Assembly: GCF_009193295.2 (NCBI RefSeq)
Contig: NZ_CP059973.1
Span: forward strand, 4,712,001 to 4,776,000
DNA length: 64,000 bases
Direction: 5' to 3'
Origin: Bacteroides luhongzhouii
GTDB lineage: Bacteria > Bacteroidota > Bacteroidia > Bacteroidales > Bacteroidaceae
Shown in pieces: positions 9,264-17,827 of the stretch (within the stretch, counting starts at the first letter, position 1; each line of letters begins with the position of its first letter). Made by a program: the position numbers and the translations under genes. A model generated the notes under the pieces. That model worked only from the letters and a program-made list of their open reading frames with translations. It did not search any database and was not told the origin of the DNA.

Positions 9264-9295
9264 CAAAGATACGAACTATTTATTTAACAATCAAT
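9264..9295 (-). promoter_or_regulatory. Promoter of module B (ATTG-N20-TATCTTTG)
   Basis: TATCTTTG on the minus strand at 9271-9264 and ATTG at 9295-9292, spacer 20 bp. The expected transcription start near 9257 leaves a very short leader before the GTG at 9242, supporting that start. Confidence 0.6.
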
Positions 9296-9312
9296 TATTA
9301 TATAAAATTCTG

Positions 9313-10911
9313 TTAATATACAGCCGAGGCTATTACTTGAATAAACAGAATCAAGAATACCATGGCAATCGGATAAACAGTTGCGTAAGCTACGCTCGGA
9401 ATATTGCTATCCACCATAGAGTCGGCGGCAGCAAGTCCCGGAGTACTTGTCATACCTCCCGTAATAGTTCCCAGCAAATCGAGCAGACTGATTTTAAATA
9501 CGAAATGTCCGACAATGGCTGCAACAAGCATCGGCACCAATGTGATGGCGGCTCCTACTCCGAACATCAATAATCCGCTTTCCTGGAAGGTAGCTACCAG
9601 GTTCTTACCGGCAGAAGTTCCTACTTCGGCAAGGAAAAGAAGCAGACCTAACTGGCGCAACAACTGGTTGGCAGGCCCGGACATAGACCAGATAATGGGT
9701 CCTGTCTTACCTATCGCACTCAACACAAGAGCTACCATCAAAACTCCCCCGGTCAGTCCCGGTGAGAATGACAGGCTATCAGAGAAAGAGATATTTATCT
9801 TACCAAACAACACTCCCAATACAATCCCCATTGCAATAGGGAAGAAGTCCGTATCGGATAGTTTCTTCGCATTGTTTCCCAATAGGCGGGCTACTCCTTT
9901 AAGTCCCTCTTTCTCACCGACTACCATCAGTTTATCACCAAACTTCAAGGCTAAATCGGGAGACGGAGATAGGTCAATACCGCTTCGACGAACACGAGTC
10001 ACTGTACAACCAAAGTTTTTCTGTAAGTTCAAATCCCCCAGCTGTTTGTTTATCATGTCTTTCTTGGTCAACAACAAAGATTCTATTTCCTGCGTTTTAT
10101 CCAAAGGCAGTTCACCTTCTTCTCTCTTACCTACCAACACTGCCAGTTGATCCAGTGATTCTTCGCTACCTACGGCTTGTATGTAATCTCCTTCATGCAA
10201 CACCGTATGGGCGGTGGGAATGGATATTTCATCATTGTGTTTCAGACGTGAAATGACAGCACCCGTCATACCGCGCGCATTAATTTGCACCAGGCTGCGA
10301 TCGAACACATTCGCATTAGTGACGCGATAAATGCAAGTGGTCAATTCCGGGAATTGTCCGCGACGTTCTATCTCCAGGCGACGGGCTTCTTTATCTAAAT
10401 CCACCCGCATGATTTTAGGCAACAGCTTGACAAACAGAATCACGCCGATCACTCCAAACGGATATGCGATACCGTAAGCAATAGATGCCAAAGGAGAATT
10501 GGTACTGTCGATGGCAACGGCCAAACCCGGCGTACTGGTCAGCGCTCCGGCAATCAGACCGACAATACTCGGTGTATCGATATCAAATGCATATTTCAGC
10601 CCGACTGCGGTAAGGCAGGCGGAACAAATAATAAGCATAGTGATGAGGATAAGTGTCTTTCCTTTACTGCGGAAAGAGTCGAAGAATCCGGGCCCTGCCT
10701 GAATACCGATGGTAAAAATGAAGAGCACCAGACCGAAGTTTCCTAATTCTTTAGGAATGACAACACCAAAATGCCCGAAAAGAAGGGCAATGAATATAAC
10801 TGCCGACACATCGAGAGATAATCCTCTGATTTTGATTCTTCCCAGCATAAACCCTAATGCGACAATCAGGAAAAGGGAAAAATAAGAGGAATGCAATAAG
10901 TCAGTAAACAT
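9313..10911 (-). CDS. Putative transporter, AspT/YidE/YbjL family
   Basis: A 532-residue inner-membrane protein with the architecture of the AspT/YidE/YbjL family: two homologous halves of about five or six membrane segments, separated by two cytoplasmic TrkA_C (RCK_C-like) domains at about residues 195-275 and 280-360 (VNARGMTGAVISRLKH-type and GIDLSPSPDLALKFGDKLMV). The duplicated motifs GLIAGALTSTPGLAVA (first half) and TITGGMTSTPGLAAA (second half) are diagnostic of the internal repeat. AspT itself exchanges aspartate for alanine; most YidE-type members have no known substrate, and none is shown here. The gene is downstream of the TonB modules' strand but has its own upstream region. Nothing looks truncated. 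Confidence 0.9.
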   Translation of the reverse strand: MFTDLLHSSYFSLFLIVALGFMLGRIKIRGLSLDVSAVIFIALLFGHFGVVIPKELGNFGLVLFIFTIGIQAGPGFFDSFRSKGKTLILITMLIICSACLTAVGLKYAFDIDTPSIVGLIAGALTSTPGLAVAIDSTNSPLASIAYGIAYPFGVIGVILFVKLLPKIMRVDLDKEARRLEIERRGQFPELTTCIYRVTNANVFDRSLVQINARGMTGAVISRLKHNDEISIPTAHTVLHEGDYIQAVGSEESLDQLAVLVGKREEGELPLDKTQEIESLLLTKKDMINKQLGDLNLQKNFGCTVTRVRRSGIDLSPSPDLALKFGDKLMVVGEKEGLKGVARLLGNNAKKLSDTDFFPIAMGIVLGVLFGKINISFSDSLSFSPGLTGGVLMVALVLSAIGKTGPIIWSMSGPANQLLRQLGLLLFLAEVGTSAGKNLVATFQESGLLMFGVGAAITLVPMLVAAIVGHFVFKISLLDLLGTITGGMTSTPGLAAADSMVDSNIPSVAYATVYPIAMVFLILFIQVIASAVY

Positions 10912-10959
10912 AAAAAATAAAGGTTAGTTAGTTTAAGGGCGCGAAGGTACGGATTTTAT

Positions 10960-11242
10960 TTAATCCTCACAACATTCCTCGCAGCAAGTAGACCTTTCAT
11001 CTTCAAACTCCAAAGTAGCATGATGGATGCCTGCCTCTTCGAGCGCTTCTTTTATATGCTGTTTCACTTCTTCCAACGACAACCGGAGGCTATCGTGAAG
11101 CAATCTCCAAGGAATTATAATAAAACCCTACTCCGAACTCTACGATAACAAAAGCAATATTCAGAGTGATGCCTATGATAAAAGCCTTATTGAGCGATGC
11201 CAACAGATGATTAAGTTCGTAGTGGTGGTGAGGAGGTTCCAT
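10960..11242 (-). pseudogene. Decayed CDF/CzcD-type cation exporter (internal deletion and frameshift)
   Basis: Reading the minus strand from the ATG at 11242 gives a His-rich N-terminus (MEPPHHHYELNHLLASLNKA) and one CDF first membrane segment (AFIIGITLNIAFVIVEFGVG, then FYYNSLEIASR) before a stop. In another frame the same strand continues with a CDF C-terminal domain (LHDSLRLSLEEVKQHIKEAL, EEAGIHHATLEFEDE) and a Cys-rich tail (STCCEECCED) to a stop at 10960. About 200 residues carrying the other membrane segments and the metal site are missing. This is the footprint of a deletion inside a normal ~300-residue Zn/Co/Cd exporter. Confidence 0.82.
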
Positions 11243-11411
11243 TATATATATTATTATTATTACATCTACTATCTAAGAAACATCTTACCGGGAGATTAGT
11301 TCATTCCACTTTCAGCAATAGTAATGGCTCCCCCTCCCCCAAAAAACAAGCCACCGAAATGAATGACTCATCCCGATGGCTTATCCCCTTTAAACACCTT
11401 TAAACAAAATG

Positions 11412-11490
11412 AAAATATGCCTTATATACTAACTAAACTAACTAACCCTCAAGGCATATTTTAAAGAGGCTGTCGCATCAACCTCTTTTT
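11412..11490. terminator. Two stacked hairpins downstream of kdgA
   Basis: AAAATATGCC (11412-11421) pairs with GGCATATTTT (11453-11462). Directly after it, AAAGAGG (11463-11469) pairs with CCTCTTT (11482-11488) and is followed by T. These lie between kdgA and the CDF remnant. A further imperfect hairpin (AAGCCACCG ... CGATGGCTT) lies at about 11348-11381. Termination of the kdgK-kdgA transcript is the likely role. Confidence 0.5.
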
Positions 11491-11517
11491 ATTATAGACA
11501 GCTTTCGCTCTCTAATC

Positions 11518-12186
11518 TTATTTACGGGCTTCGGCAATATAACCGAGAGCTTCTTCACATTTTGCAGTTACATAAGCCCAGTCTTCTGCTGCCACTTTAT
11601 CTTTCGGGAACAACTTAGATCCCATACCTACGCAGAATACACCGGCTTTAATCCATGCGGTCAGGTTTTCTTTAGTAGGTTCTACCCCACCTGTTACCAT
11701 CAGCTTAGACCATGGCATCGGAGCCATTAAGCCTTTCACGAAGTTAGTTCCGTAAACATCACCCGGGAATACTTTGCAAAGATCGCAACCTACTTCCTGC
11801 GCAAAACCTACTTCTGATACAGAACCGCATCCCGGAGTATAAGCTACCGAACGACGATTACATACCTTAGCTATTTCAGGATTAAACAACGGACCTACCA
11901 CAAAGTTAGCACCCAGCTGCAAATACATAGCAGCAGTAGCCGGATCAACGATAGAACCGATACCGATTGCCATTTCAGGGCATTCTTTTGCTGCGAACTT
12001 AACGATTTCAGCAAATACTTCCTGTGCGAAGTCACCACGATTTGTGAATTCGAAAGCACGAACACCACCGTCATAACAAGCCTTTACTACTTTCTTTGCA
12101 ACTTCTGCATCTTTGTGATAGAATACAGGAACCATTCCTGTAGAACCGATCTTATTCAATACGGCTATTTTATCGAATTTTGCCAT
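11518..12186 (-). CDS. kdgA: KDPG aldolase (2-dehydro-3-deoxyphosphogluconate / KHG aldolase)
   Basis: Class I aldolase of 222 residues cleaving 2-keto-3-deoxy-6-phosphogluconate to pyruvate and glyceraldehyde-3-phosphate. A single TIM barrel of normal family length. The Schiff-base Lys is in [13 protein letters not shown] (about residue 141), with [19 protein letters not shown] ahead of it and a phosphate-binding [12 protein letters not shown] after it. It lies 54 bp downstream of kdgK on the same strand, so the two enzymes act consecutively on KDG made by the altronate dehydratase encoded on the opposite arm of this locus. Confidence 0.95.
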   Translation of the reverse strand: MAKFDKIAVLNKIGSTGMVPVFYHKDAEVAKKVVKACYDGGVRAFEFTNRGDFAQEVFAEIVKFAAKECPEMAIGIGSIVDPATAAMYLQLGANFVVGPLFNPEIAKVCNRRSVAYTPGCGSVSEVGFAQEVGCDLCKVFPGDVYGTNFVKGLMAPMPWSKLMVTGGVEPTKENLTAWIKAGVFCVGMGSKLFPKDKVAAEDWAYVTAKCEEALGYIAEARK

Positions 12187-12240
12187 CTTATTATTTACTA
12201 TTTAAATGAATTGATTTTCTAAACTTTTCAACTCTCCGGA

Positions 12241-13266
12241 TTATCTCTGAACGCGACCGCTTGCATCACCACCAGCCAATGCTTCTACTTCTTCTACAGA
12301 AACAAGATTGAAGTCACCATTGATTGTATGTTTCAATGCAGATGCAGCAACAGCGAATTCAAGAGCAGCACCCTGATTAGGTTTAGTCATCAAACCGTGG
12401 ATGATACCACCGGAGAAAGAGTCGCCACCACCTACACGGTCGATAATCGGATCGATATCATAACGTTTTGAAGTATAGAATTCTTCTCCGTTGTAGATCA
12501 TAGCTTTCCAACCGTTGTGAGTAGCCGAGAAAGATTCGCGCAAAGTAGAAACTACATATTTGAATCCGAATTCTTTCATCATCTGTTGGAAAATACCCTT
12601 GTAGCCTTCAGCATCAGTGTGACCAGCCTCAACATCAGCATCCGGTTTGAAGCCCAAGCAAAGTTCTGCATCTTCTTCATTACCGATACATACATCTACA
12701 TACTTCATCAACGGTTTCATGATAGACTGTGCTTTTTCTTTAGTCCACAATTTCTTACGGAAGTTCAAGTCAACAGAAACTGTTACACCGTGACGTTTTG
12801 CAGCCTCACAAGCCAGACGAGTCAACTCGGCAGCCTTATCAGAAATAGCCGGAGTGATACCAGACCAGTGGAACCAGTCAGCACCTTCCATGATAGCATC
12901 AAAGTCGAAATCAGCAGCGTCAGCTTCAGCAATAGCAGAGTGAGCACGGTCATAAATAACTTTGCTAGGACGCATAGAAGCACCTGTTTCCAAATAGTAG
13001 ATACCTACGCGGTCGCCACCACGGGCAATAAAGTCTGTCTTTACGCCATATTTACGTAATGCGTTAACAGCAGACTGTCCAATTTCGTGTTTCGGTAATT
13101 TAGTTACGAAATAGGCGTCATGTCCGTAGTTGGCACAGCTCACTGCAACGTTAGCTTCTCCACCACCATACACTACATCAAAAGAGTCAGATTGAACAAA
13201 ACGAGTATTACCCGGAGTTGATAATCTAAGCATGATTTCGCCTAATGTAACGACTTTCTTTCCCAT
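12241..13266 (-). CDS. kdgK: 2-keto-3-deoxygluconate kinase, PfkB family
   Basis: Phosphorylates 2-keto-3-deoxygluconate to KDPG. 341 residues of the ribokinase/PfkB fold. The N-terminal signature VYGGGEANVAVSCANYG binds sugar. Near residue 270 the C-terminal signature DPIIDRVGGGDSFSGGIIHG carries the catalytic Asp in GGGDSF and the anion hole. The start MGKKVVTLGEIMLRLSTPGN is family-typical. First gene of the minus-strand kdgK-kdgA unit. Its promoter overlaps a palindromic operator (13399-13410), so the divergent LacI regulator probably controls it. Confidence 0.95.
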   Translation of the reverse strand: MGKKVVTLGEIMLRLSTPGNTRFVQSDSFDVVYGGGEANVAVSCANYGHDAYFVTKLPKHEIGQSAVNALRKYGVKTDFIARGGDRVGIYYLETGASMRPSKVIYDRAHSAIAEADAADFDFDAIMEGADWFHWSGITPAISDKAAELTRLACEAAKRHGVTVSVDLNFRKKLWTKEKAQSIMKPLMKYVDVCIGNEEDAELCLGFKPDADVEAGHTDAEGYKGIFQQMMKEFGFKYVVSTLRESFSATHNGWKAMIYNGEEFYTSKRYDIDPIIDRVGGGDSFSGGIIHGLMTKPNQGAALEFAVAASALKHTINGDFNLVSVEEVEALAGGDASGRVQR

Positions 13267-13398
13267 AATCTTATGTTTTAAATTCTAAGTTATTAATATT
13301 ATGAACTTTCAATTTATCATTTCATCCCTATTTTAGGGGTTAACACATTGACTATATGAGTATTAATTCACAAAACGACTAATACCACATACCTTTCG

Positions 13399-13438
13399 TG
13401 TGCGGGCACAAAGATACAACAATTTTCGTAATTACAAA
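13399..13438 (-). promoter_or_regulatory. kdgK promoter with overlapping LacI-type operator 1
   Basis: On the minus strand TTTG (13438-13435), an 18-bp spacer and TATCTTTG (13416-13409) form a good Bacteroides promoter for kdgK. The perfect palindrome TGTGCGGGCACA (13399-13410) abuts and overlaps the -7 box by two bases, a position where bound repressor would block initiation. Confidence 0.7.
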
Positions 13439-13492
13439 AATTGTTATATATTTGTATCGAAAATATTAAGATTATTAGTGTGTGCGAGCACA
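13424..13492 (+). promoter_or_regulatory. Regulator promoter with LacI-type operator 2
   Basis: TTTC (13424-13427), a 19-bp spacer and TATATTTG (13447-13454) form a plausible plus-strand promoter for the LacI-family gene. A second palindrome TGTGCGAGCACA (13481-13492), differing from operator 1 at one central base, lies just downstream of the expected start of transcription, 82 bp from the first copy. Confidence 0.65.
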
Positions 13493-13519
13493 AAAACCTA
13501 TATAAATAAAGGTTATCGT

Positions 13520-14584
13520 ATGAATAAATTGCCCGAAAGAATCAGAATCAAAGACATCGCCCGTCTGGCAGATGTATCAGTGGGAACAGTAGACCGCGTT
13601 ATTCATGGACGTAGCGGAGTGTCGGAAGCCAGCAAGAAACGCGTAGAAGAAATTCTGAAGCAGCTTGACTACCAGCCCAACATGTATGCCAGCGCTTTGG
13701 CTTCTAATAAGAAGTATACGTTTATCTGTCTGCTGCCGGAGCATCTGGAAGGCGAATACTGGACAGCGGTAGAAACCGGCATCCACGAAGCTATTGCCAC
13801 TTATTCGGATTTCAACACTTCGGTGAGAATCAACTATTACGATCCGTACGACTATCATTCATTCGAAAATGCCAGCGAAGCCATTTTGGCTTTACAGCCG
13901 GACGGAGTGATGGTAGCTCCTACCGCTCCGCAATATACGAAAGGTTTCACCGATCAGTTGCAGGCATTGGATATACCTTATATATATATAGACTCCAACA
14001 TCAAAGACGTTCCTCCCCTCGCCTTCTTCGGTCAGAACTCACGCCAAAGCGGATACTTCGCCGCCAGAATGATGATGTTACTGGCGCGGGATGAAAAGGA
14101 AATCGTTATTTTCCGCAAGATACATGAAGGAATTGTGGGTTCTAACCAGCAAGAAAACAGAGAAATCGGTTTCAGGCAGTACATGAAAGAACATCATCCG
14201 TCTTGTACTATACTGGAGCTCGACTTACATGCCGAACGCAACGACGAAGACAATGAGATGCTGGATGAATTCTTCCGTACCTATCCGACAGTGAAGAATG
14301 GAATCACATTCAACTCTAAAGCCTATATCGTTGGCGAATACCTGCAAAGTCGCGGAAAGAAAGATTTCAATCTGATAGGCTATGACCTTTTGGAACGGAA
14401 TGTCACCTGCCTGAAAGAAGGAAGCATCTCTTTCCTCATTGCCCAGCAACCGGAACTGCAAGGCGCCAATGGCATCAAAGCTCTTTGCGATCACCTTATT
14501 TTCAAAAAAGAAGTGACCTGCATCAACTATATGCCCATCGACTTGTTAACGGTAGAAACAATAGACTATTACCATAACAAATAA
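13520..14584 (+). CDS. LacI-family transcriptional regulator of the uronate/KDG locus
   Basis: 354-residue repressor. The helix-turn-helix is at residues 5-55 (RIKDIARLADVSVGTVDRVI, HGRSGVSEASKKRVEEILKQ). A periplasmic-binding-protein-like sensor domain follows, with the usual hinge (LDYQPNMYASALASNKKYTF). The start at 13520 is chosen because the HTH must lie at the N-terminus and AAAGG precedes it; the open frame extends 40 codons upstream without support. It lies 30 bp before altronate dehydratase on the same strand and is divergent from kdgK. Both arms carry the same operator, so one effector, perhaps KDG or a hexuronate intermediate, probably derepresses both; that choice is inference. 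Confidence 0.9.
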   Translation: MNKLPERIRIKDIARLADVSVGTVDRVIHGRSGVSEASKKRVEEILKQLDYQPNMYASALASNKKYTFICLLPEHLEGEYWTAVETGIHEAIATYSDFNTSVRINYYDPYDYHSFENASEAILALQPDGVMVAPTAPQYTKGFTDQLQALDIPYIYIDSNIKDVPPLAFFGQNSRQSGYFAARMMMLLARDEKEIVIFRKIHEGIVGSNQQENREIGFRQYMKEHHPSCTILELDLHAERNDEDNEMLDEFFRTYPTVKNGITFNSKAYIVGEYLQSRGKKDFNLIGYDLLERNVTCLKEGSISFLIAQQPELQGANGIKALCDHLIFKKEVTCINYMPIDLLTVETIDYYHNK

Positions 14585-14614
14585 CAACAAAGTACAACTT
14601 TACAAGTACATTAC

Positions 14615-16105
14615 ATGGAAACAAAGTATTTAAGAATTAATCCTGCCGACAACGTTGCCGTTGCCATTGTTAACCTCCCGGCAGGAGAGCATCTTTCTGT
14701 AGATGGCATTGAAGTTACATTGAACGAAGACATTCCTGCCGGACATAAATTCGCATTGAAGAATTTTGCTGAAGGCGAAAATGTAATCAAGTACGGTTAT
14801 CCTATCGGACATGCACGGATGGCAAAGAAACAGGGTGACTGGATGAACGAAACGAATATCAAAACCAACCTCGCCGGATTGCTGGATTACACTTACAACC
14901 CGATTCAGGTTTCTTTGGATATTCCTCATAAAGATCTTACATTCAAAGGTTATCGTCGCAAAAACGGTGATGTAGGGGTAAGAAACGAAATATGGATTAT
15001 CCCGACAGTAGGTTGCGTAAACGGTATCATCGGTCAACTGGCTGAAGGACTGCGCCGCGAAACCGAAGGTAAGGGAGTGGATGCCATTGTCGCTTTCCCA
15101 CACAACTACGGTTGCTCACAACTTGGTGACGATCACGAAAATACGAAAAAGATTCTTCGTGACATGGTGCTTCACCCCAATGCGGGCGCCGTATTGGTGG
15201 TAGGCTTGGGATGCGAAAATAACCAACCGGACGTATTCCGTGAGTTCCTGGGCGAGTTTGATGAAGACCGCGTGAAGTTCATGGTTACCCAAAAAGTAGG
15301 TGACGAATATGAAGAAGGAATGGAAATTCTGCGTGATTTGTATGCAAAGGCTTCTAAAGATGTACGTACCGATGTTCCTTTGTCCGAACTGCGTGTGGGA
15401 TTGAAATGCGGTGGTTCCGATGGTTTCTCCGGCATTACGGCAAACCCGCTATTAGGTATGTTCTCCGATTTCCTGATTGCACAGGGAGGCACAAGCGTAT
15501 TGACAGAAGTTCCGGAAATGTTCGGCGCAGAAACCATCCTGATGAACCGTTGCAAAAACGAGGAACTGTTTGAACAGACCGTCCATCTGATTAATGACTT
15601 CAAAGAATACTTCCTGTCACACGGAGAACCTGTAGGCGAAAATCCTTCTCCGGGAAACAAAGCCGGCGGTATCTCTACTCTGGAAGAAAAAGCACTGGGA
15701 TGTACCCAAAAGTGCGGAAAGAGCTATGTATCCGGCGTGATGCCTTACGGCGAACGTTTACAGAAAAAAGGTCTTAATCTGCTTTCTGCTCCGGGCAATG
15801 ACCTGGTTGCAGCCACTACTCTTGCTGCGAGCGGGTGTCACATGGTGCTTTTCACCACCGGACGTGGTACTCCTTTCGGTACTTTTGTTCCAACCATGAA
15901 GATTTCCACCAATTCAACGCTGGCTAAAAACAAACCGGGATGGATTGACTTCAACGCTGGTGTGATTGTAGAAAACGAACCGATGGAAAAGACCTGCGAA
16001 CGTTTCATTGATTATATTATCAAAGTGGCAAGCGGTGAATTCGTAAACAACGAAAAGAAAGGTTATCGCGAAATTGCTATCTTTAAAACAGGCGTAACCT
16101 TGTAA
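14615..16105 (+). CDS. uxaA: Altronate dehydratase
   Basis: Dehydrates D-altronate to 2-keto-3-deoxygluconate in galacturonate catabolism. 496 residues, normal for the fused form. An N-terminal SAF domain (about residues 1-95, METKYLRINPADNVAVAIVN) is followed by the large GD_AH domain. Conserved Cys-containing stretches probably bind iron: FPHNYGCSQLG, VGLGCENNQPD, LKCGGSDGFSG and GCTQKCGKSY. It follows the LacI gene by 30 bp, so it is probably the second gene of the regulator's transcript, while the enzymes using its product (kdgK, kdgA) are divergent. No tagaturonate reductase or hexuronate isomerase is in view, so those steps must be encoded elsewhere. Confidence 0.95.
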   Translation: METKYLRINPADNVAVAIVNLPAGEHLSVDGIEVTLNEDIPAGHKFALKNFAEGENVIKYGYPIGHARMAKKQGDWMNETNIKTNLAGLLDYTYNPIQVSLDIPHKDLTFKGYRRKNGDVGVRNEIWIIPTVGCVNGIIGQLAEGLRRETEGKGVDAIVAFPHNYGCSQLGDDHENTKKILRDMVLHPNAGAVLVVGLGCENNQPDVFREFLGEFDEDRVKFMVTQKVGDEYEEGMEILRDLYAKASKDVRTDVPLSELRVGLKCGGSDGFSGITANPLLGMFSDFLIAQGGTSVLTEVPEMFGAETILMNRCKNEELFEQTVHLINDFKEYFLSHGEPVGENPSPGNKAGGISTLEEKALGCTQKCGKSYVSGVMPYGERLQKKGLNLLSAPGNDLVAATTLAASGCHMVLFTTGRGTPFGTFVPTMKISTNSTLAKNKPGWIDFNAGVIVENEPMEKTCERFIDYIIKVASGEFVNNEKKGYREIAIFKTGVTL

Positions 16106-16165
16106 ACAGCTATTTATCTGATAAACAAATATACTGAAGATAAAAAGATACATTGTTAGAATGAC

Positions 16166-16219
16166 AGAGTTGCTATCCTCCACTCAACGATAAGTTGAAC
16201 AGGATAGCAACTCTTTTTT
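16166..16219. terminator. Bidirectional terminator between uxaA and emrB
   Basis: AGAGTTGCTATCCT (16166-16179) pairs perfectly with AGGATAGCAACTCT (16201-16214), followed by a T run. It lies between two convergent genes and can serve both, best for uxaA. Confidence 0.8.
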
Positions 16220-16222
16220 ATA

Positions 16223-17827
16223 TTATACCATATCGTCACCTGTTCTCTTGAAGGTAACACGGATTGTTTTATGAAAGGGAATAAAACGGGAAACCACAGC
16301 TATAATAACGGATATAACTAACAAATAACCCAGAATTTCTTTCAATGCAAGCAGCATGCTTTGCTGTTGCAAGGTATTATATAAAGAGTTAGTTGCCAGC
16401 TGCGCAGCTTCATTATATGGATGTCCTTGTGCAATTGCATTGTTTAAGGACTGGCTATAGCGTGTTGCCGACAACGGATCGGCAGTGGTAATAGTCTCCG
16501 ATAGAGAATACATATATTTCTGCTGTAACCGGTACAATACATTACTATAAAAAGAGGTCGCTAGAATAGGTGCCAATACGGAACGGAAAATAATCAGAAA
16601 GAAAGCATTCGACAACAAGTATTTCGGATTCAAGTCTTCCACGGCAAACAGAGCGAAAGCTATAATCAAAGTCAACATACCCAACCCACGAAAGAATATA
16701 GGCAAGTAGAGCATTTCATACGTACTATCCGGAGAGATGCCAAAATACAGGATCGCAAAGAAAATCACAAAACAACTCATCCCTCCCGCTATCAGAAAAC
16801 GGAACCGCCAACGTTGCCATCGGAACCACCAGAAACAGATAAAAGCACCGACTATATATCCCGGAAGCAAATAAATATAAAGGGAATAGGTATGCGTAGT
16901 ATCTACTTTCAGAATGACAGTCAGATAGTTAGTCAACAAAGTGGTCGATGTACTGAAAAACATCACAAGCATCATATAGAAATAGCCTATAATCGCTTTG
17001 GGCTGGAATAAAGGAGCCAAACTTACATAAGGATTTTCCGAACGGCTCTGATACCAGATGAACAACGCAATCAACATAGGCGCTATGATGATATAGGCAC
17101 AAATCTTACCGGAAGCCATCCAATCGAGCACTTTTCCATAATTGATAACGTACATCAACATCAGCAACCCGGCTGAAATAATAAACATCTCACGAATGTG
17201 CAGATCAGACCATGCGACGGCTTTAATGGGACGGTTATGACGGAAACAGATGATGACAAATAATATGGAAATCAAAATCAGTACCATCATAAAGTAATAC
17301 ATATACTTCCAGTTATAATGATACGCCAGTAAAACCGTTACCAGCATCGAAACCTGTCCCCCACCATAAACCAACGGATAAAAATAAGAATAGAACTCGC
17401 TACGTACATTCTTCGGACTGAAAATCTTTTGGGCATAACGAATAAACCACAACATTAGAAATCCTTTCAGAAAACCGACAGCAAAACTACAAACAATCAG
17501 AATATCCGCGTTTTGCGTACGTGCGCAAACCCAACTCAAGAAGAATTGCAGTACCAAATCAATCAACAACAGAGACTTCACAGAAAAGGCTGCCAGCACT
17601 TTAGGAATAATCGGATAAGCGATAGCCATGCCCGCTGAAGCGGCATAATACCCCATCGTTATATCTTCTGAATTAGTGCCCAGCGTGTTCGATACTTCCA
17701 GCATACTGCCTGTATATGAGCCATTGAGCATGGTGACCGGGAGAATCACGATGAAGATACTGATAAGTCCAAGCCAATCGGGTACCCATTGACGAACAGG
17801 TGCCTCCAATTCTTTCATGGTAATCAT
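16223..17827 (-). CDS. DHA2/EmrB-type MFS drug exporter
   Basis: 534-residue inner-membrane exporter with about 14 hydrophobic segments, the size and topology of the EmrB/QacA (DHA2) family. It begins MITMKELEAPVRQWVPDWLG. An early polar/hydrophobic pattern (MLNGSYTGSMLEVSNTLG) corresponds to the TM1 region, and a large loop near residues 435-495 precedes the last segments. Its ATG overlaps the stop of the HlyD-type adaptor gene (ATGA), showing translational coupling. With the adaptor, a TolC homologue and a MarR regulator upstream it forms a complete tripartite efflux operon. Substrates are unknown; hydrophobic toxicants or bile-related compounds are plausible. Confidence 0.88.
   Translation of the reverse strand: MITMKELEAPVRQWVPDWLGLISIFIVILPVTMLNGSYTGSMLEVSNTLGTNSEDITMGYYAASAGMAIAYPIIPKVLAAFSVKSLLLIDLVLQFFLSWVCARTQNADILIVCSFAVGFLKGFLMLWFIRYAQKIFSPKNVRSEFYSYFYPLVYGGGQVSMLVTVLLAYHYNWKYMYYFMMVLILISILFVIICFRHNRPIKAVAWSDLHIREMFIISAGLLMLMYVINYGKVLDWMASGKICAYIIIAPMLIALFIWYQSRSENPYVSLAPLFQPKAIIGYFYMMLVMFFSTSTTLLTNYLTVILKVDTTHTYSLYIYLLPGYIVGAFICFWWFRWQRWRFRFLIAGGMSCFVIFFAILYFGISPDSTYEMLYLPIFFRGLGMLTLIIAFALFAVEDLNPKYLLSNAFFLIIFRSVLAPILATSFYSNVLYRLQQKYMYSLSETITTADPLSATRYSQSLNNAIAQGHPYNEAAQLATNSLYNTLQQQSMLLALKEILGYLLVISVIIAVVSRFIPFHKTIRVTFKRTGDDMV

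Noticed and set aside
6413..9300. Cobalamin riboswitch before the TonB receptors
   Set aside because: Leaders are too short (about 15-50 nt before the small genes) and no B12-box-like sequence was seen.
9404..10150. Long plus-strand frame opposite the AspT/YidE gene
   Set aside because: Antisense shadow; Pro/Ser/Thr-rich product without domain pattern.
11271..11411. Small gene between the CDF remnant and kdgA terminators
   Set aside because: No frame of useful length and only weak hairpins.
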